This document shows positions 11,720-22,907 of a stretch of 64,000 nucleotides of DNA, piece after piece. The position numbers and the translations under genes were made by a program. The DNA comes from Lentinus brumalis (lineage: Eukaryota; Basidiomycota; Agaricomycetes; Polyporales; Polyporaceae). The stretch's first letter is position 1; each line of letters begins with the position of its first letter. The notes below the pieces were generated by a model, which ran no database searches, was not told the DNA's origin, and worked only from the letters and a program-made list of their open reading frames with translations. The stretch is from assembly GCA_001792895.1 (NCBI GenBank), contig MARA01000001.1, positions 2,914,001 through 2,978,000 on the forward strand. Reading direction: 5' to 3'.

Positions 11720-14700
11720 TCAGGGCCACACAGGCACGGAAGCGAGAGATACTTGACGCTTCTCCTCGTCGCCGAGGTGAACATGAATGGCTGCGGCGTA
11801 CTGCCCGGGTTCAACTGTGGACAAGTCAATGTCGCGTACATTCGCATCCAAGTGCAGATGTCTACGTGAATGGTATCGGAGGATGACAGTAACGAAAGCA
11901 AAAATGGGTATCGGAGGATTTCTACAGGAAGTTGTGATCGTGCCAAAAATGCCACATGAGTACGAAGAAGCTAGACAGCACGAGAGCAAGCGATAGCATA
12001 TGAGAAGGAGCATAGCAGCCGATACGACATGAGGGATCCTTGCGCTACTTCCGTGCGGCGCCTCCCCCCGGGCTCCGCTCCGCCCGCCTCTTCCGCGAGA
12101 TGGACCAGCGGAGCGTGCCGGCCTCGCGTTCGAGGTCTTGGGTGCACTACCTCTCGCGGCAGCAGCGCTACGCACGGCACCACCCGCGGCAACCGGACGA
12201 CGTGTCTGTTGGGTCCTGATGCGCTCACTTCGTCGGAGGGAAGTCTGCTCTGACGGACCCGGCTGGGATCGAGCAGAGCGAGTGTTACGGGGGCGCTTCG
12301 AGTCGGAAGTAGTCGGCGAGGTCTGTTGTGGCCGTTTGGACGAAAGACGTCGAGAAGTACGGACAGGCCGTGTCTGGGGTACAGGAGAGGGGCTTGCCGA
12401 GGAGGAGGAGCTGTACGATTCCGACGTGGGCGCCTCGAGGGGGAGTGTACGCTTGGTCAGGTCATGGGAGACCCGGTCGGCCCCTTCCAGTTTGTGAGTC
12501 TGAAGGAACTCGGTCCAAAAGGCATCCATCTGCTCTAGATTCCACTTGTCCTTGAAGGTCTCCTTTTGGTGAGCGCGCGGAGACATGTAGTCCATGACGG
12601 TGTCCAACCATTCCTTGATCGCCGGGCTACCGAAGACGACGCCCCTCGTGAAGTAGCGATTTTCTGCATTGATGATTTTGCCCCTTCCACCCATGATACC
12701 GGGGTCGTAACGTTCCTTGTGCTCGAAGAAGGCGGTAATCAAGTCAGTCAGCTTATCCTTGCTGTAATTATGAGGCAACCAGTGAAGAGCGCAGTATAGG
12801 ACGACGTAAACCAGAGATTCCATGTCGTCTTTGACGGACGGCTTCATGAGGTTTTCGTGGTCGTACAGCAATTCCCGCGACATGAACAACCATGTACCCT
12901 GCATAAGTCATCATGAGTATCACACGTAAGAGGGTTCATGAGAGGAGGTACCCCGCGTCCAGCTTTGGTGGCTAATCCTGTGTCGTCCACGCCGCAGGAC
13001 GATTCCCAGTCGATCAGGACTCCCTTCCGTATCTTTTGGCCCGAGTGTTCTCTCACCAGGATGATATTCCCGGTGCTGACATCGCGGTGTACGCGCGAGT
13101 CCTTCTCCAACGCATCGCGTATAGCTGCGGGAGGGTGCAAGATTAGTGACATTGCCAGAGATGTCACAAGAACTTACCAGTGAAAACATCATAGCTGGCA
13201 TGCAGGAGCTCTTCCGTACCACGCAAGAACCGTATATCGTAGCCCACAGATCCGAGTACTAAGCGGTAGTGTTTGCGCCTAGACATGTGGCTCAGGGTAT
13301 CTTCAGCCGTGATTTGCCACGGTGTTGATTTATAAGAATCCGTTTTGGTTATCTGAAAGTCGCCTACTGTAAAAGTACGGTGAGCGGCAGGGTGATGAAA
13401 TGTCATGGCAGCAACTCACCATCGAGCGTTGGCGCAATATGAGTGGGGACGTCTCCGTGCGCAACCACGTGGGGGATATTGCGAACGCCAACCTCAGCCA
13501 AATGCTTCAGAGTGTTGCCCTCCTTCCCCTCCGAATGACCGGTCCGCCATGTGTCCTTGACGAACACGACGCGACGAGAGACAACATCGACCGCCCAGAA
13601 CCCCCTTGTCCCTCTCCCGCTTAGCGACAGAGGCGATACGACGGGTCTAGAGACGAGGAACCGACGAACGGTAGGAGACTCTTCGGTAGCCCCTTGGTCA
13701 AGTACGTGGATGGCCATGACCTTTCCTGGCTCGTAATGTTGTTTTACTGCCTGGCGTAGCGCCTGGCCGGTTACGCCTAATTGGAGGGCCGTCTCCTGCG
13801 TGATAAGCGCTTCGAACAGAGATTCATCTTCAGCAAGAGCAGGCTCGACCGTGATATCATGTCCACGGCCAGCTTCAGAGGCGTGCGCGAACCTCCAGAG
13901 AAACTCGCATAAGAGGTCCGGTCGTTCGCGGACATCGAACGGTTCCGATACAATGCACCCGGAACGGTCCCAGCGGAGGAGGCGTGCAAGGGAACCGGCC
14001 ATAGAGACTGTGAAGAAGAATACACGGAACTGGCGGGCAAATATCTCTGTAACGTATGCGATGTGTTGTCCGAGCGCCTTGTTCAGGTCGTGGACCACGG
14101 GGGAAGCGTCGTCATCTGAGTCGTAATTGTAGATGGGCTCGCTGAAGTAGTCATGCAAGGGATGTGGCTTGACCTCGAAGAAGAGTTCGGTGTAGCCAAA
14201 TTCCGAACGGGAGGACAACTCGTGTCCACGCACCAGCTCCAAGGACTCGCTCGTGAAGCAGCACACATGAGGCTTCATATAGCCGAATCGACGGGGATGC
14301 AAACTCCGTGACGCGACATCTTCGAAGACAAAACTGGGGCATCGAGACTTGCGACTCGTGCTCTTGTTCAAAGCGGCAATCTACAGATATTGAATGAAGT
14401 AGCAATCAAGGCATGCTACTCAGACTCACCAGCGGGTGGTAAATTTGTTCAGCTGATTTAGCGGCGACAGGGACTGCCCTGAACGCATTCGCGCTGGACA
14501 AGTACCGTGTGCGGTCGTGGCAGAGCCCTTGCTCAGGAACGAATGTGTCGATGAACGACTGAACGGGCATGGACCTCAGAGTGAAGTGGCGGGACTCTGC
14601 CAGGTGCTGCAGGTTGCGAGCCAAGGCTTGGTTTGGGTCGAGTCCAAGAGTCACCAAGGACAGGTTGCGGGCCATCGGGACGTCGTAGACACATTGTTGT

Positions 14701-14774
14701 GTCATAGAAGGAAGACAAGAATAAGCACGCTGGCAGTGTGCCGCCGACACTGGAAGGGGGGGAGGGGTTAACAA
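11720..14774 (-). CDS. FunK1 fungal-specific protein kinase (copy 1, minus arm)
   Basis: Fungal-specific FunK1 kinase (Pkinase_fungal family), of unknown target, expanded in mushroom-forming fungi. Exon 1 (about 14774-14440) carries YDVPMARN and TLRSMPVQSFIDTF. The large second exon (about 14366-13425) has CPSFVFEDV, FGYTELFFEVKP, RLLRWDRSGCIV, RGTRGFWAVD and FVKDTWR, whose K is the likely ATP-anchoring lysine. Then come HYRLVLGSVGYD, the catalytic loop HRDVSTGNIILV with LIDWE in place of DFG (about 12985-13110), and DDMESLVYVVLYCALHWLPHN (12760-12850). A basic tail follows with SLRRSERIR. Introns look regular and no lesion was found in the domain. The tail is odd: after the R/G-rich stretch the frame runs on ~100 residues to 11720, while one extra G in the G-run (C-run on plus, 12064-12069) would give a stop at 12045-12047 like its relatives. 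The start could also be 14703. Confidence 0.82.
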
Positions 14775-15231
14775 GATAACGGACGGTGAAGCAGGTCAAA
14801 GACGTTTGCATGCAACTTCAACAAGCCCGATGCGAACGAACCCTGAGACATTTCAATCAATGAGCGCCCATCGGCGCGCCGGCCTCCTGCCAGGCCGCCG
14901 CCCGCACTGTCCAGTGTCCAGTGTCTTCGACGTTTGACCGCCTGACTTAGTACTTACAAACTGCATATGTATACCGATGGCCCATACAGAGTCCATGTAC
15001 AAAGCTCTGATCGAGTGATTGAGTGAAATATAAGCACTGCGCTACAGGCGAGATTCCGAGTCCGACCCCAGCGTGACGACCGCCCCAGCCTGCTGCAGGC
15101 CCTTGGGACTAAGTAGTAAGTAGACTGGCGACGTACAGCCTGAGCAATCCCAGTCACGGCTGTACCCTACGCGCTACCTAGCCAGAGTCTTGTGGATTCT
15201 ACAGACCCTTCTCCTGGAGTGAAGGGATTGA
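14775..15231. other. intergenic region, FunK1-1 promoter side
   Basis: About 450 bases upstream of FunK1-1 with no gene recognised. It includes a GC-rich stretch with the direct repeat CAGTGTC CAGTGTC at about 14911-14925. Promoter elements of FunK1-1 should lie here, but no clear TATA box was seen. Confidence 0.35.
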
Positions 15232-15531
15232 TTAGCACTGGCTGCGTTCGAAAGACTTGCATGACACGATATAGTATTGACAACATACCTTGCGACGCTC
15301 TTCGGCATAAAGGTCTTTATAGTACTGCAGAGGAGGTGTGAGCCTGCAGGAATGAACGTGGAAAATCGGATGGAAGATGACCTGCTTGCGCTCGACGGAC
15401 AGCCCAGCCCAAGCTGATAGACAGTCGGCCTGGCCCACATCCCGGTCCTTATCGATCATGAGTTTGAAGAAATGATTCCTGCGGATGAGCATCTTGAGCA
15501 CAATTTGGAGGTGATTCGCATAACATTCATG
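15232..15531 (-). pseudogene. possible C-terminal exon remnant of FunK1-2 or an unrelated gene fragment
   Basis: Directly downstream of the FunK1-2 stop there is protein-like sequence on the minus strand. A GTAAGC donor overlaps the stop (GT at 15535-15536), and an acceptor at 15479-15480 gives a perfect 58-base intron. The next exon (15478-15382) would read NHFFKLMIDKDRDVG, then LSAWAGLSVERKQ. A later piece (about 15290-15342) reads LTPPLQYYKDLYAEERRK but does not join in frame. The pattern W..LS.E.K....YY..LY..E.R.K loosely resembles the last helix of an HMG box; that is only a resemblance. It could be a decayed extension of the kinase or an independent relic. Confidence 0.3.
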
Positions 15532-15532
15532 C

Positions 15533-18500
15533 TTACTTGGCACTACGCGTCTTCGGGTTGTAGCATTGACGAGCCAGCTTCCTTGGTCGAGTCGGCTTCC
15601 GCGAATGAGTTGTGTATTCGGTGGCCATGACTACCTTCGTAGACGGCACCTCGGTGTCATATCCACTCACATCGGTGGCCGTCGAGGGAGGGAATGTAGC
15701 TGGCAGCGAATCCAGGGGAATAGGCAAGTCCGTTTGTGGCGGTATGTCGGCGTCCACGTTGGCGGCCGGCGGAGTAGTCGCGACTTTGCGAGTCTTGAAA
15801 GGGGGCGTGGAGAATAATGGAGTCAAATCAGCAGCACGCTTCGGCGGAACAACCTTTTGCGAATGGGGGTATGGGGGAGGAATGAATTTGCCTTGATAGT
15901 AGCGTGAAGCGCGCTGGTCGATAGTGACATGCTCCTTGACAGCCTTCTGAGGTATGCGGAGGTCTATGCATCTATCCGCGACAGGCAAAGCCTCACCGCG
16001 CTGCTGCAAAAATCCACGCCAGTAGATATCGAGTGCGGTCGGTGTCCACTTCTCACCACCCGCGGAGTGCAAGTCCATTACACTGTTCAGCCACTCGTGT
16101 ATCGGAGACTTCCAGATGATTCTCCGAGTGTACGCCCTGCGCGTCTTGTTCATGAGCTTGCCAAACCCGCCTGCGAAGGCCTTGCCAGCCAGATGCTCCT
16201 CGAAGCCGTCGAACATCTCGTTGAGACAATTCCGAGGATGGCCACCGGCATGCGGCAGATTCAGTAGCGCACAATGCAAGACGCTGTAGAGCATGGACTC
16301 CATGTCGTGCTCTACTGTATGAGTCCCTGGAGGTTCACCCCCCACCCGTTCCATCAAGGTGTCAATCGGCTGGAACTGCCATGTGGCCTTCAATGAAGAT
16401 CAGAGAACTGGGGACACTGCTGATCACATCGATGGTCACGACATACCGAGACCTCATAGTCATTGAGTATCTTGGATTCCGACTTCTTGCGAGACAGGTC
16501 CCAGTCGCAGAGGTAACCTGTGCGAGGCACGGGATAGTATTTTGAGACCCTCTCCTTCACCAGAATGACGTTACTCGGAGTGATGTCTCTGTGGATGTAC
16601 CCGAGAGTTGCTGCAGCCTTGAGGGCTAATGTAGGTTTGAGCGTCGTGCGTGTTGGAGATGAATGAGAGAAAACAATGGTACTTGGAATAGCGCCTCACC
16701 TAGAAATGCGTCATATGTACCACTCAGCAGCTCTTTCGTCCCCAGAATCGCACGAGCGGGTATCCGACTATGCCCAGAATCAACCGATAGTGGGTGTGCT
16801 CGAGCAGAACGGTGTCATTGAAGCAACAATTCCACTGCGCATTCACAAATTGGGATTCCTGTGTACGAGTGCGCTGGTACTCGTCTTTCGTCCCAGATCA
16901 ACGACCACAGGTATGGGAGGTAAGTAACCACTTTTCCGACATGGTGAGATCACTTTGCGTACCATGGATTACCAGTTCCGCAACGCCGTCTGCGGTCTTG
17001 GTCAGCGATGCATGATGCACGTCTTCGTGCGCTACGACGGGAGGTACTCGGGGTACACAGCCTTGCGCCAACGACTGTAGGATAGAACCTTCCTGTTCGT
17101 CGAACGCCCGAGCGGTATAGCGCCAGGTATCTTTGAGGAAGGCAATGGAGCTGTCGTGACGGTGCGTCATAGTGTTCCATTTGCAGTATACCGCCCAGAA
17201 GCCGCGAGTGCAACGACCGAACACGGTGGACGGAGTGGACACAGGGTGAGACACCAGCAGCTTGTTCCGCTGTTGATCTGTCGTATTCGGTGGTTGCAGC
17301 GGAGTAGTGAGGTAGATAACCGACACGCAGCCGGGAGTGTAATGCTGCGCTAGCGAGAACACATGATTTGGCTGCGGAGGCAGCCAGCCGATCTGCGATA
17401 TGATATGGGCTTTGACGGTGTCTTTGAACAGATCCTCCTCCGTCTTGGTGGCGACGGCGACAGTGAGGTCATAACCTCGTCCATGGCTCGACAATTGCGA
17501 ATAGTACCAAAAGAACTTGCAGAGGTACTCCGCGCCCTTGTCCTGAAGGAGATCGAAGGCCGCTGACACTATTGCACCTGCACGATCCCAACGAATCAGC
17601 CTGGCGCGGGTCCCGGTAAGCGACACAGAAAAGCAGAAGACACGGAACTGTCTCGCGCAGATTTCGGCCGCGTAAGCGATGTTCTGGCCGAGAGCTTCCG
17701 TTGCTCTATTGAGTTCCTCCTGCGACGAGATATGGTCGAGAACAAAGCTGTGTTGAGCTCGAGCTTCAGCTGATAAGCCTGGGTCGGGATCACAGAAGAA
17801 ATCCAATTCGGCTTTGACCTCAATGAAGGTGGAAACCAAGCCCATGTTCGTGACACACTTCAGCGACTTCTGCGCGTTGAGGGCTTTGATATGGGGAGAG
17901 AATAGCAACAGACATCTGGTTTCGAGGCGGCTACAGCCCCACCCGTGGTGTCCGCCCTGTCGGATGTGTCGCGGAACGCGTGGTCGGGGCATCGCGGGCC
18001 CCCGTTGTCTTCGTTAGCTGGGATGGGGCTGCGCTTGTTGAGTGCCCGCAGCTGAAATATAGTGCAGTGAGGAATGTGCTGCGAAAGACTCATAGTAATC
18101 TACGCACGAGTGGTTGGTATATCGCCTTCTCCTTGATCGCCTTCCTCTTTGCCCTTTTCGACGCGTTCTGCTCCTGCGCGGCTATGGCGTCGGCTTCCTC
18201 GAGTTCCTCGGCAGTGACCTCTTCCCCATACTCCAGTTCCTCTACCACAACCTCTTTCTCCTCGGCCACAGCCTCGTTCTTGCTAACGACATCCTTCTCC
18301 TCGGGATCGACGTGGGTGGACGCTCGAGCTCGCGAATGACACTTGCCTCCCCTACTCGTCCTTGGGAGTCTATCCCCTGGTTGCGGCAGGGATGCGAAAG
18401 CATTCTTGGAGCTTGGCATACCCTCGCTCATGCCGTCCTTCCATATGAAAGTTTGTAGGAATTGGTCGGGAGGCATAGGGCCAATGATGTATCGGCGAGC

Positions 18501-18719
18501 TGCCTGCGCTAATCTCTTGTAGCGAGACTGCGCGTCCTTGGGGTAAAGGCTGAATGCATGCGTCCCGTTCTCGGTGAAGTTGGTATGGGTGAGGTCAGGA
18601 CCGATCATAGGCGCGTTGTAATTGATCTCGTCATCGTTCCCAACGACGTCGCACTGCTAAATTCGTATCAGTGAAGCCGCAAGTTAGTCCCGCCTAGGAC
18701 GACGTACTGTTCCAGACAT
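15533..18719 (-). pseudogene. FunK1 kinase copy 2, frameshifted (minus arm)
   Basis: FunK1 family member, closest in layout to the copy at 31269-34440. The start is MSGT at 18719, then a 50-odd base intron, then CDVVGNDDEINYNAP. Visible are IIGPMPPDQFLQTF, ASKPDVCCYS, LGQNIAYAAEICARQFRVF, RLIRWDRAGAIV, FGRCTRGFWAVY, AFLKDTWRY, HTHYRLILGIVGYPLVR, the catalytic loop HRDITPSNVILV with CDWD, and EHDMESMLYSVLHCALL. Two lesions break it. After the CCYS motif the frame must shift by one base (17889-17903), otherwise a stop comes at 17860. After GYPLVR another base is missing (about 16746-16750), and the uncorrected frame hits TGA at 16724-16726. The first could be hidden by calling a 44-base intron, which would delete the conserved CCY motif; the second cannot. 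An acidic E/V/A-rich insert at about 18129-18311 is absent from the other copies. Confidence 0.75.
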
Positions 18720-20256
18720 CAGTCTCAGCTAGCAGCGGAGTGCGCGAGACCTTGGACAGAGGAGTAGAAGATGAGGGAGGGGGCTGGGGATGAGTATCAC
18801 GTCGCTCGATGTAAAGAGGACGAGAGTACAAGGTGCTCGCTCCCACGAACCCGAGCGGTCAAGGGCCACTCGGCCACTCGGCCACTCGAATATCATTCAT
18901 GCTTGCCGATTAAGCAAATACTTGCTTCCGGAGAGAAGCCTCGCATCGCCCTCGTGCGACGTGAGGGGCAATGCATGGGAATGAGATCAAAATGTATCCA
19001 CACGGCGATACATGGACAAACGACCGTCGGTCGTCTATCCTATGGGATAGAAGAGCTGGGACATGACTATACGTCAACGATATGTGTTCGAAAGGATCCG
19101 CGTGCCTCACCTGACCTGTCTACGTTCATCTTGAGGTTAGCTCATGTAGAATTTCTCCCAGGCGAGACAATACGACGGCGTCGAAAGTACTACTCCTTCG
19201 ACCTCGAGTAGGTTTCGAAGGCGCAGATTGCGGCAGGTCGCTCCAACGTTGACTCGAACAGTGTTGGAGAGCGAGATCGACGATGCCCCAACTTGTGGAT
19301 ACACTCCCTGCAACGTAGAATGATGATATCCTCTGATACCTGGCGCATGCCTGCACAGCTTGCTAGCGTCGCGCTGCCAGTGTCGCATAGCATCCCACTG
19401 GCATGGGCAGATGTAGGATGTCTGTAATAATTTCACGGATTCAAGGGAACAAGAGTGTTTCTCAGTGATATATCCTAAACATGTGAACGATGATTCACTC
19501 ACGTTAGACCTCAAGTGGGTTTGACGTGGCATCGACGCCGGACGTTACGTACGATCCGGAACTCACGACAAATCCGCTAGTCCGCCCTGGTCACAGTACA
19601 CAAAATATGTGACGCCGTGAGCATATGCGACCCAAGCAGCTTGAGGTCCTACGATTGGTAAGTATGTGCATCATTGCAGTACGAGTCGAGGACCCACCTA
19701 CATCACCCAAATGTTGGCCCGCAGCATGATTCACAAGTCCTACAGTGCCCATGTACAACTATGAGTCTGCAAGGAATGTGGAACTGTGGGGTGCATCTAA
19801 GTGCTGGTCGTAGATGTCCGAGTCGTCTGCGTCATTGTGCCCACATACATTAGGGGCACATGCAGCGAAAATAGGCGCCTGAACTTACCCTGCTCAAAAG
19901 CGCCGGGACTGTGTTGCGACTTCCAAATTTGGCCGTATCCTGCAACTGTCCACACGCATCGAAGAGACGGCAAGTCCTTTGATTCCGCTCGCAAGCGCCG
20001 ACTGAGCTCGGGTTTGGTTCAAGTTCACTGGCAGGTTGCACATCACTGGGACAACTGCCCATGCAATGCTGCAAAATAATTTTCCAAGGTCCCTTCATAA
20101 TGAATAACGTCATCAAGTGTCCGTCAGTCGCGCATTAGGCACAGTACTCTGCATCATGATCGATTGGTATCAAGTTGAACATGCAGACGATAGTACAAAG
20201 GAGAATGTCAGCAGCAGGCATGCAATGCAGGATGAAGGAAGCGCAAAAGGTCCAGG
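18720..20256. other. intergenic region between FunK1 copies 2 and 3
   Basis: About 1.5 kb without a recognised gene. It holds the upstream region of FunK1-2 and the downstream region of FunK1-3. A three-copy 8-mer repeat lies at 18865-18888. An open frame on minus at 19137-19532 is discussed in the findings; I do not call it a gene. GC content seems lower here than in the flanking genes. Confidence 0.4.
18865..18888. repeat. short tandem repeat, (GCCACTCG)x3
   Basis: Three perfect copies of an 8-base unit at 18865-18872, 18873-18880 and 18881-18888. It lies ~150 bases upstream of the FunK1-2 start. Probably replication slippage; no function is suggested by the sequence. Confidence 0.9.
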
Positions 20257-22907
20257 CTACCTACGAGCGGCGTAGCCCCCGCGGATCCAGTTCCGCCCTC
20301 CTCTCCCGCGAGACGGGCGCGCGTGGGTTGGACGTTGGCCTCCCTTGCGAGGCCTTGGGTGCGGCCCCTCTCGTGGCTCTGGCAGCGGTACCATGTGGGG
20401 CGCCGCCTGCGGTAGCCGGACGACGTGCTTGCTGGGTCCGGATGCGGTCGCTTCGTCGGAGGGGAGTCTCCTCTGACGGACTTGGCTGAGAACGCGTCGA
20501 GCGAGTCTTACGCGCCCGCTCGGAGTCACGAAGGGGATTTGGACGCTTGTTCGATAGCCGTCGTGGAGCGCGCAGGGGCACACTGGGCTGGGCAACAGGG
20601 GAAGGGACAGACGAGTCTCCGACTCGCTGTCCGACGACGGGGAGGAGGACACCTCGAGGGACAGGGAGGACCTGGTTAGGTCATGGTATGCGCGGTCATT
20701 GGCTTCCAGCTTGTGAGTCTTCAAGAACTCCGACCAGAAAGCGTCGAGTTGTTCCGGAAGCCATTTATCCTTGTACAGCTCCCGCTGATCTGGTTGCGGG
20801 GCCATGTAGTCCATGACTGTATCCAACCATTCCTTGATTGCTGGGTTACCGAACTGGATGTGGCCGGTGTAGAGGCGACTCTCAGCGTCGATCAACTTCC
20901 CAGCACCGCCTACGGAGCTTGCGTGGATCGCATTCCTGAACTCAAAGACAACGGCCACAATGTCAGCGAGCGCATGCGGGTCGAGATTATGTGGTAGCCA
21001 GTGGAGTGCGCAGTATAAGACGACATAAAGCAAAGACTCCATGTCGTCCTTGATGGTTTGTTGAATCTTGTTGTGGTAGTCAAGGAGCATAGCTCTCGAC
21101 ATAAAGAGCCATGTGCCCTATGACGAAGGTTAGCAAGACGTGCGAAACATCGAGTAAGACCAGTACCGCGTGTCCTGCTTTGACAGCAAGTCCAGACTCG
21201 TCCACGGTGCAGGATGATTCCCAGTCGATGAGGTACCCCTTGCGGACAGTCTGGCCCTCATACTCTCTCACAAGGATGATGTTACCGGCGCTGATATCTC
21301 GGTGCACCCGAGAGTCCTTCGTTAACGCATCCTGCATTGCTAGAACAGACGCGTAAGTAGCAGCATCAGCGATATCTCTAGCGCTTACCGATGAAGGTGT
21401 CATAGCTCGCATGCAGAAGTTCCTCCGTACCGCGGAGGTACCGCACGTCATAGCCGACCGGTTCCAACACGATGCGATAATGTCTGCGCTGAGAGACATG
21501 GATGTCTTTGCTGCCTTCAGGCCATAACCAGAGCGCTGTCTTGAATTCATCCGTCCTGGTTGACTGATAGTCGCCATCTGCGGATACGTCGTTAGATAGA
21601 GCCAGGGATCTCATATATCACTCACCCAGGAGCATCCGTCCGTCTCCGGAGAAGTCGTGTGGCACGTCACCGTGAGCGACAACGTGGGGGATGTTGCGCA
21701 CGCCAGCCTCGGCCATATGCAGCAAAGTCTCGCCCTGCCGGTCAGCCGCAGCACTGCGCCAAGTATCTTTGAGGAATGTAACCCGACGTGTATAGGCATC
21801 AACCGCCCAGAAACCTCTTGTGCCCTTGCCACACAATGATAGCGGAGAGACCACGGGCCTTGACACCAATAGGCGCCGGACGTTAGACGACTCATCGGCG
21901 ACATCCTGGTTAAGGACGTGAATAGCGTCGGCCCTTTCACGCCTAATTGGAGGGCCGTTGCTTCCGTGACCAGTTTTTCGAAGACCGCTTCTTCTTCGGC
22001 GAGTGCTGGCTCGACCGTGATGTCGTGCCCACGACCAGCTGGTGGGACCTGCGCAAACCTCCAAAGGAATTCGCACAACAGCTCGGGGCGTGTGCGGATG
22101 TCAAACGAATCTGACACGATGCAGCCAGAACGATCCCAGCGGAGGAGACGTGCGCGCGACCCGGCCATGGAGATGGAAAAGAAGAATTCGCGGAACTGAC
22201 GAGCGAATATCTCGACGACGTATGCGATGTGCTGCCCGCGTGCTTTGCTCAATTCCATGACAGTGGTAGACATTCCTCCACTTTGAGACGTAGCAACGAG
22301 GGGAACCGCATCGGTGTAGAAGTCGTGAGAGGGATCAGGCATGACCTCGAAGAACAGCTCTGCATAACCAAGCTCAGCTCTGGATGACAGATCACAGTGG
22401 CGCACCGTCTGTAAGGACTCGCTTGCGAAGCAACAGATGTGTGGTTTCATGTGGCCAACCCGACCTGGAGTAGGCTCCGTGAAGCAACGTCCTCGAAGAC
22501 GAAACCTGGGCATCGAGACTGCTGCCTCGTTCTCTCGTTGAGAGCGGTAATCTAGCGGAAGTGAGTCAAAAGGGATTGGAAGGTGGCGGGGATCCTCTCA
22601 CCAGCGGTTCGTATATCTGTTGCGACGTCTTAGCAGCTGCTGGAACTGTACTGAATGCGTCCCTGCTCGGAAGGTAGCGTGCGCGGTCCATTGAAAGCGC
22701 CGCCTCAGGAAAGAATGTGTCGATGAAGTATTGGGCTGGCATAGATCTTAGCGTGAAGTGGCGAGAATCTGCCACATGCTGCAGGTTGCGAGCGAGAGCG
22801 TTGTTGGGATCGAGCCCCAGGGTAACCTGTGACATGTTCCGGGCCATCGGAACATTATAAGCAACGATATATGCCATGTAGATGAGCTCGGGGGTGTTTG
22901 CAGACAA
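20257..22907 (-). pseudogene. FunK1 kinase copy 3, frameshifted (minus arm)
   Basis: Close relative of copy 1 with the same layout: YNVPMARN and TLRSMPAQYFIDTF in exon 1, then FVFEDVASRSL, LGYAELFFEV, RLLRWDRSGCIV, KGTRGFWAVD, FLKDTWR, HYRIVLEPVGYDV, HRDISAGNIILV with LIDWE, DDMESLLYVVLYCALHW, and a basic tail with PLRRSDRIR. At least two lesions hit the conserved part. Between the codons matching ASRSL and MKPH, one base is missing relative to copy 1 (within 22451-22473), and the original frame then stops at 22447-22449. After LQLGV about 46 bases present in copy 1 are missing (near 21927-21941), again shifting the frame. The tail near 20560-20600 also changes frame relative to copy 1 and seems to return near 20330. 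The 3' half is otherwise well preserved, so decay looks recent, or the assembly has errors. Confidence 0.8.

Noticed and set aside
18771..19211. 146-codon plus frame upstream of FunK1 copy 2
   Set aside because: No family motif; it spans the 8-mer repeat and overlaps another equally open frame.
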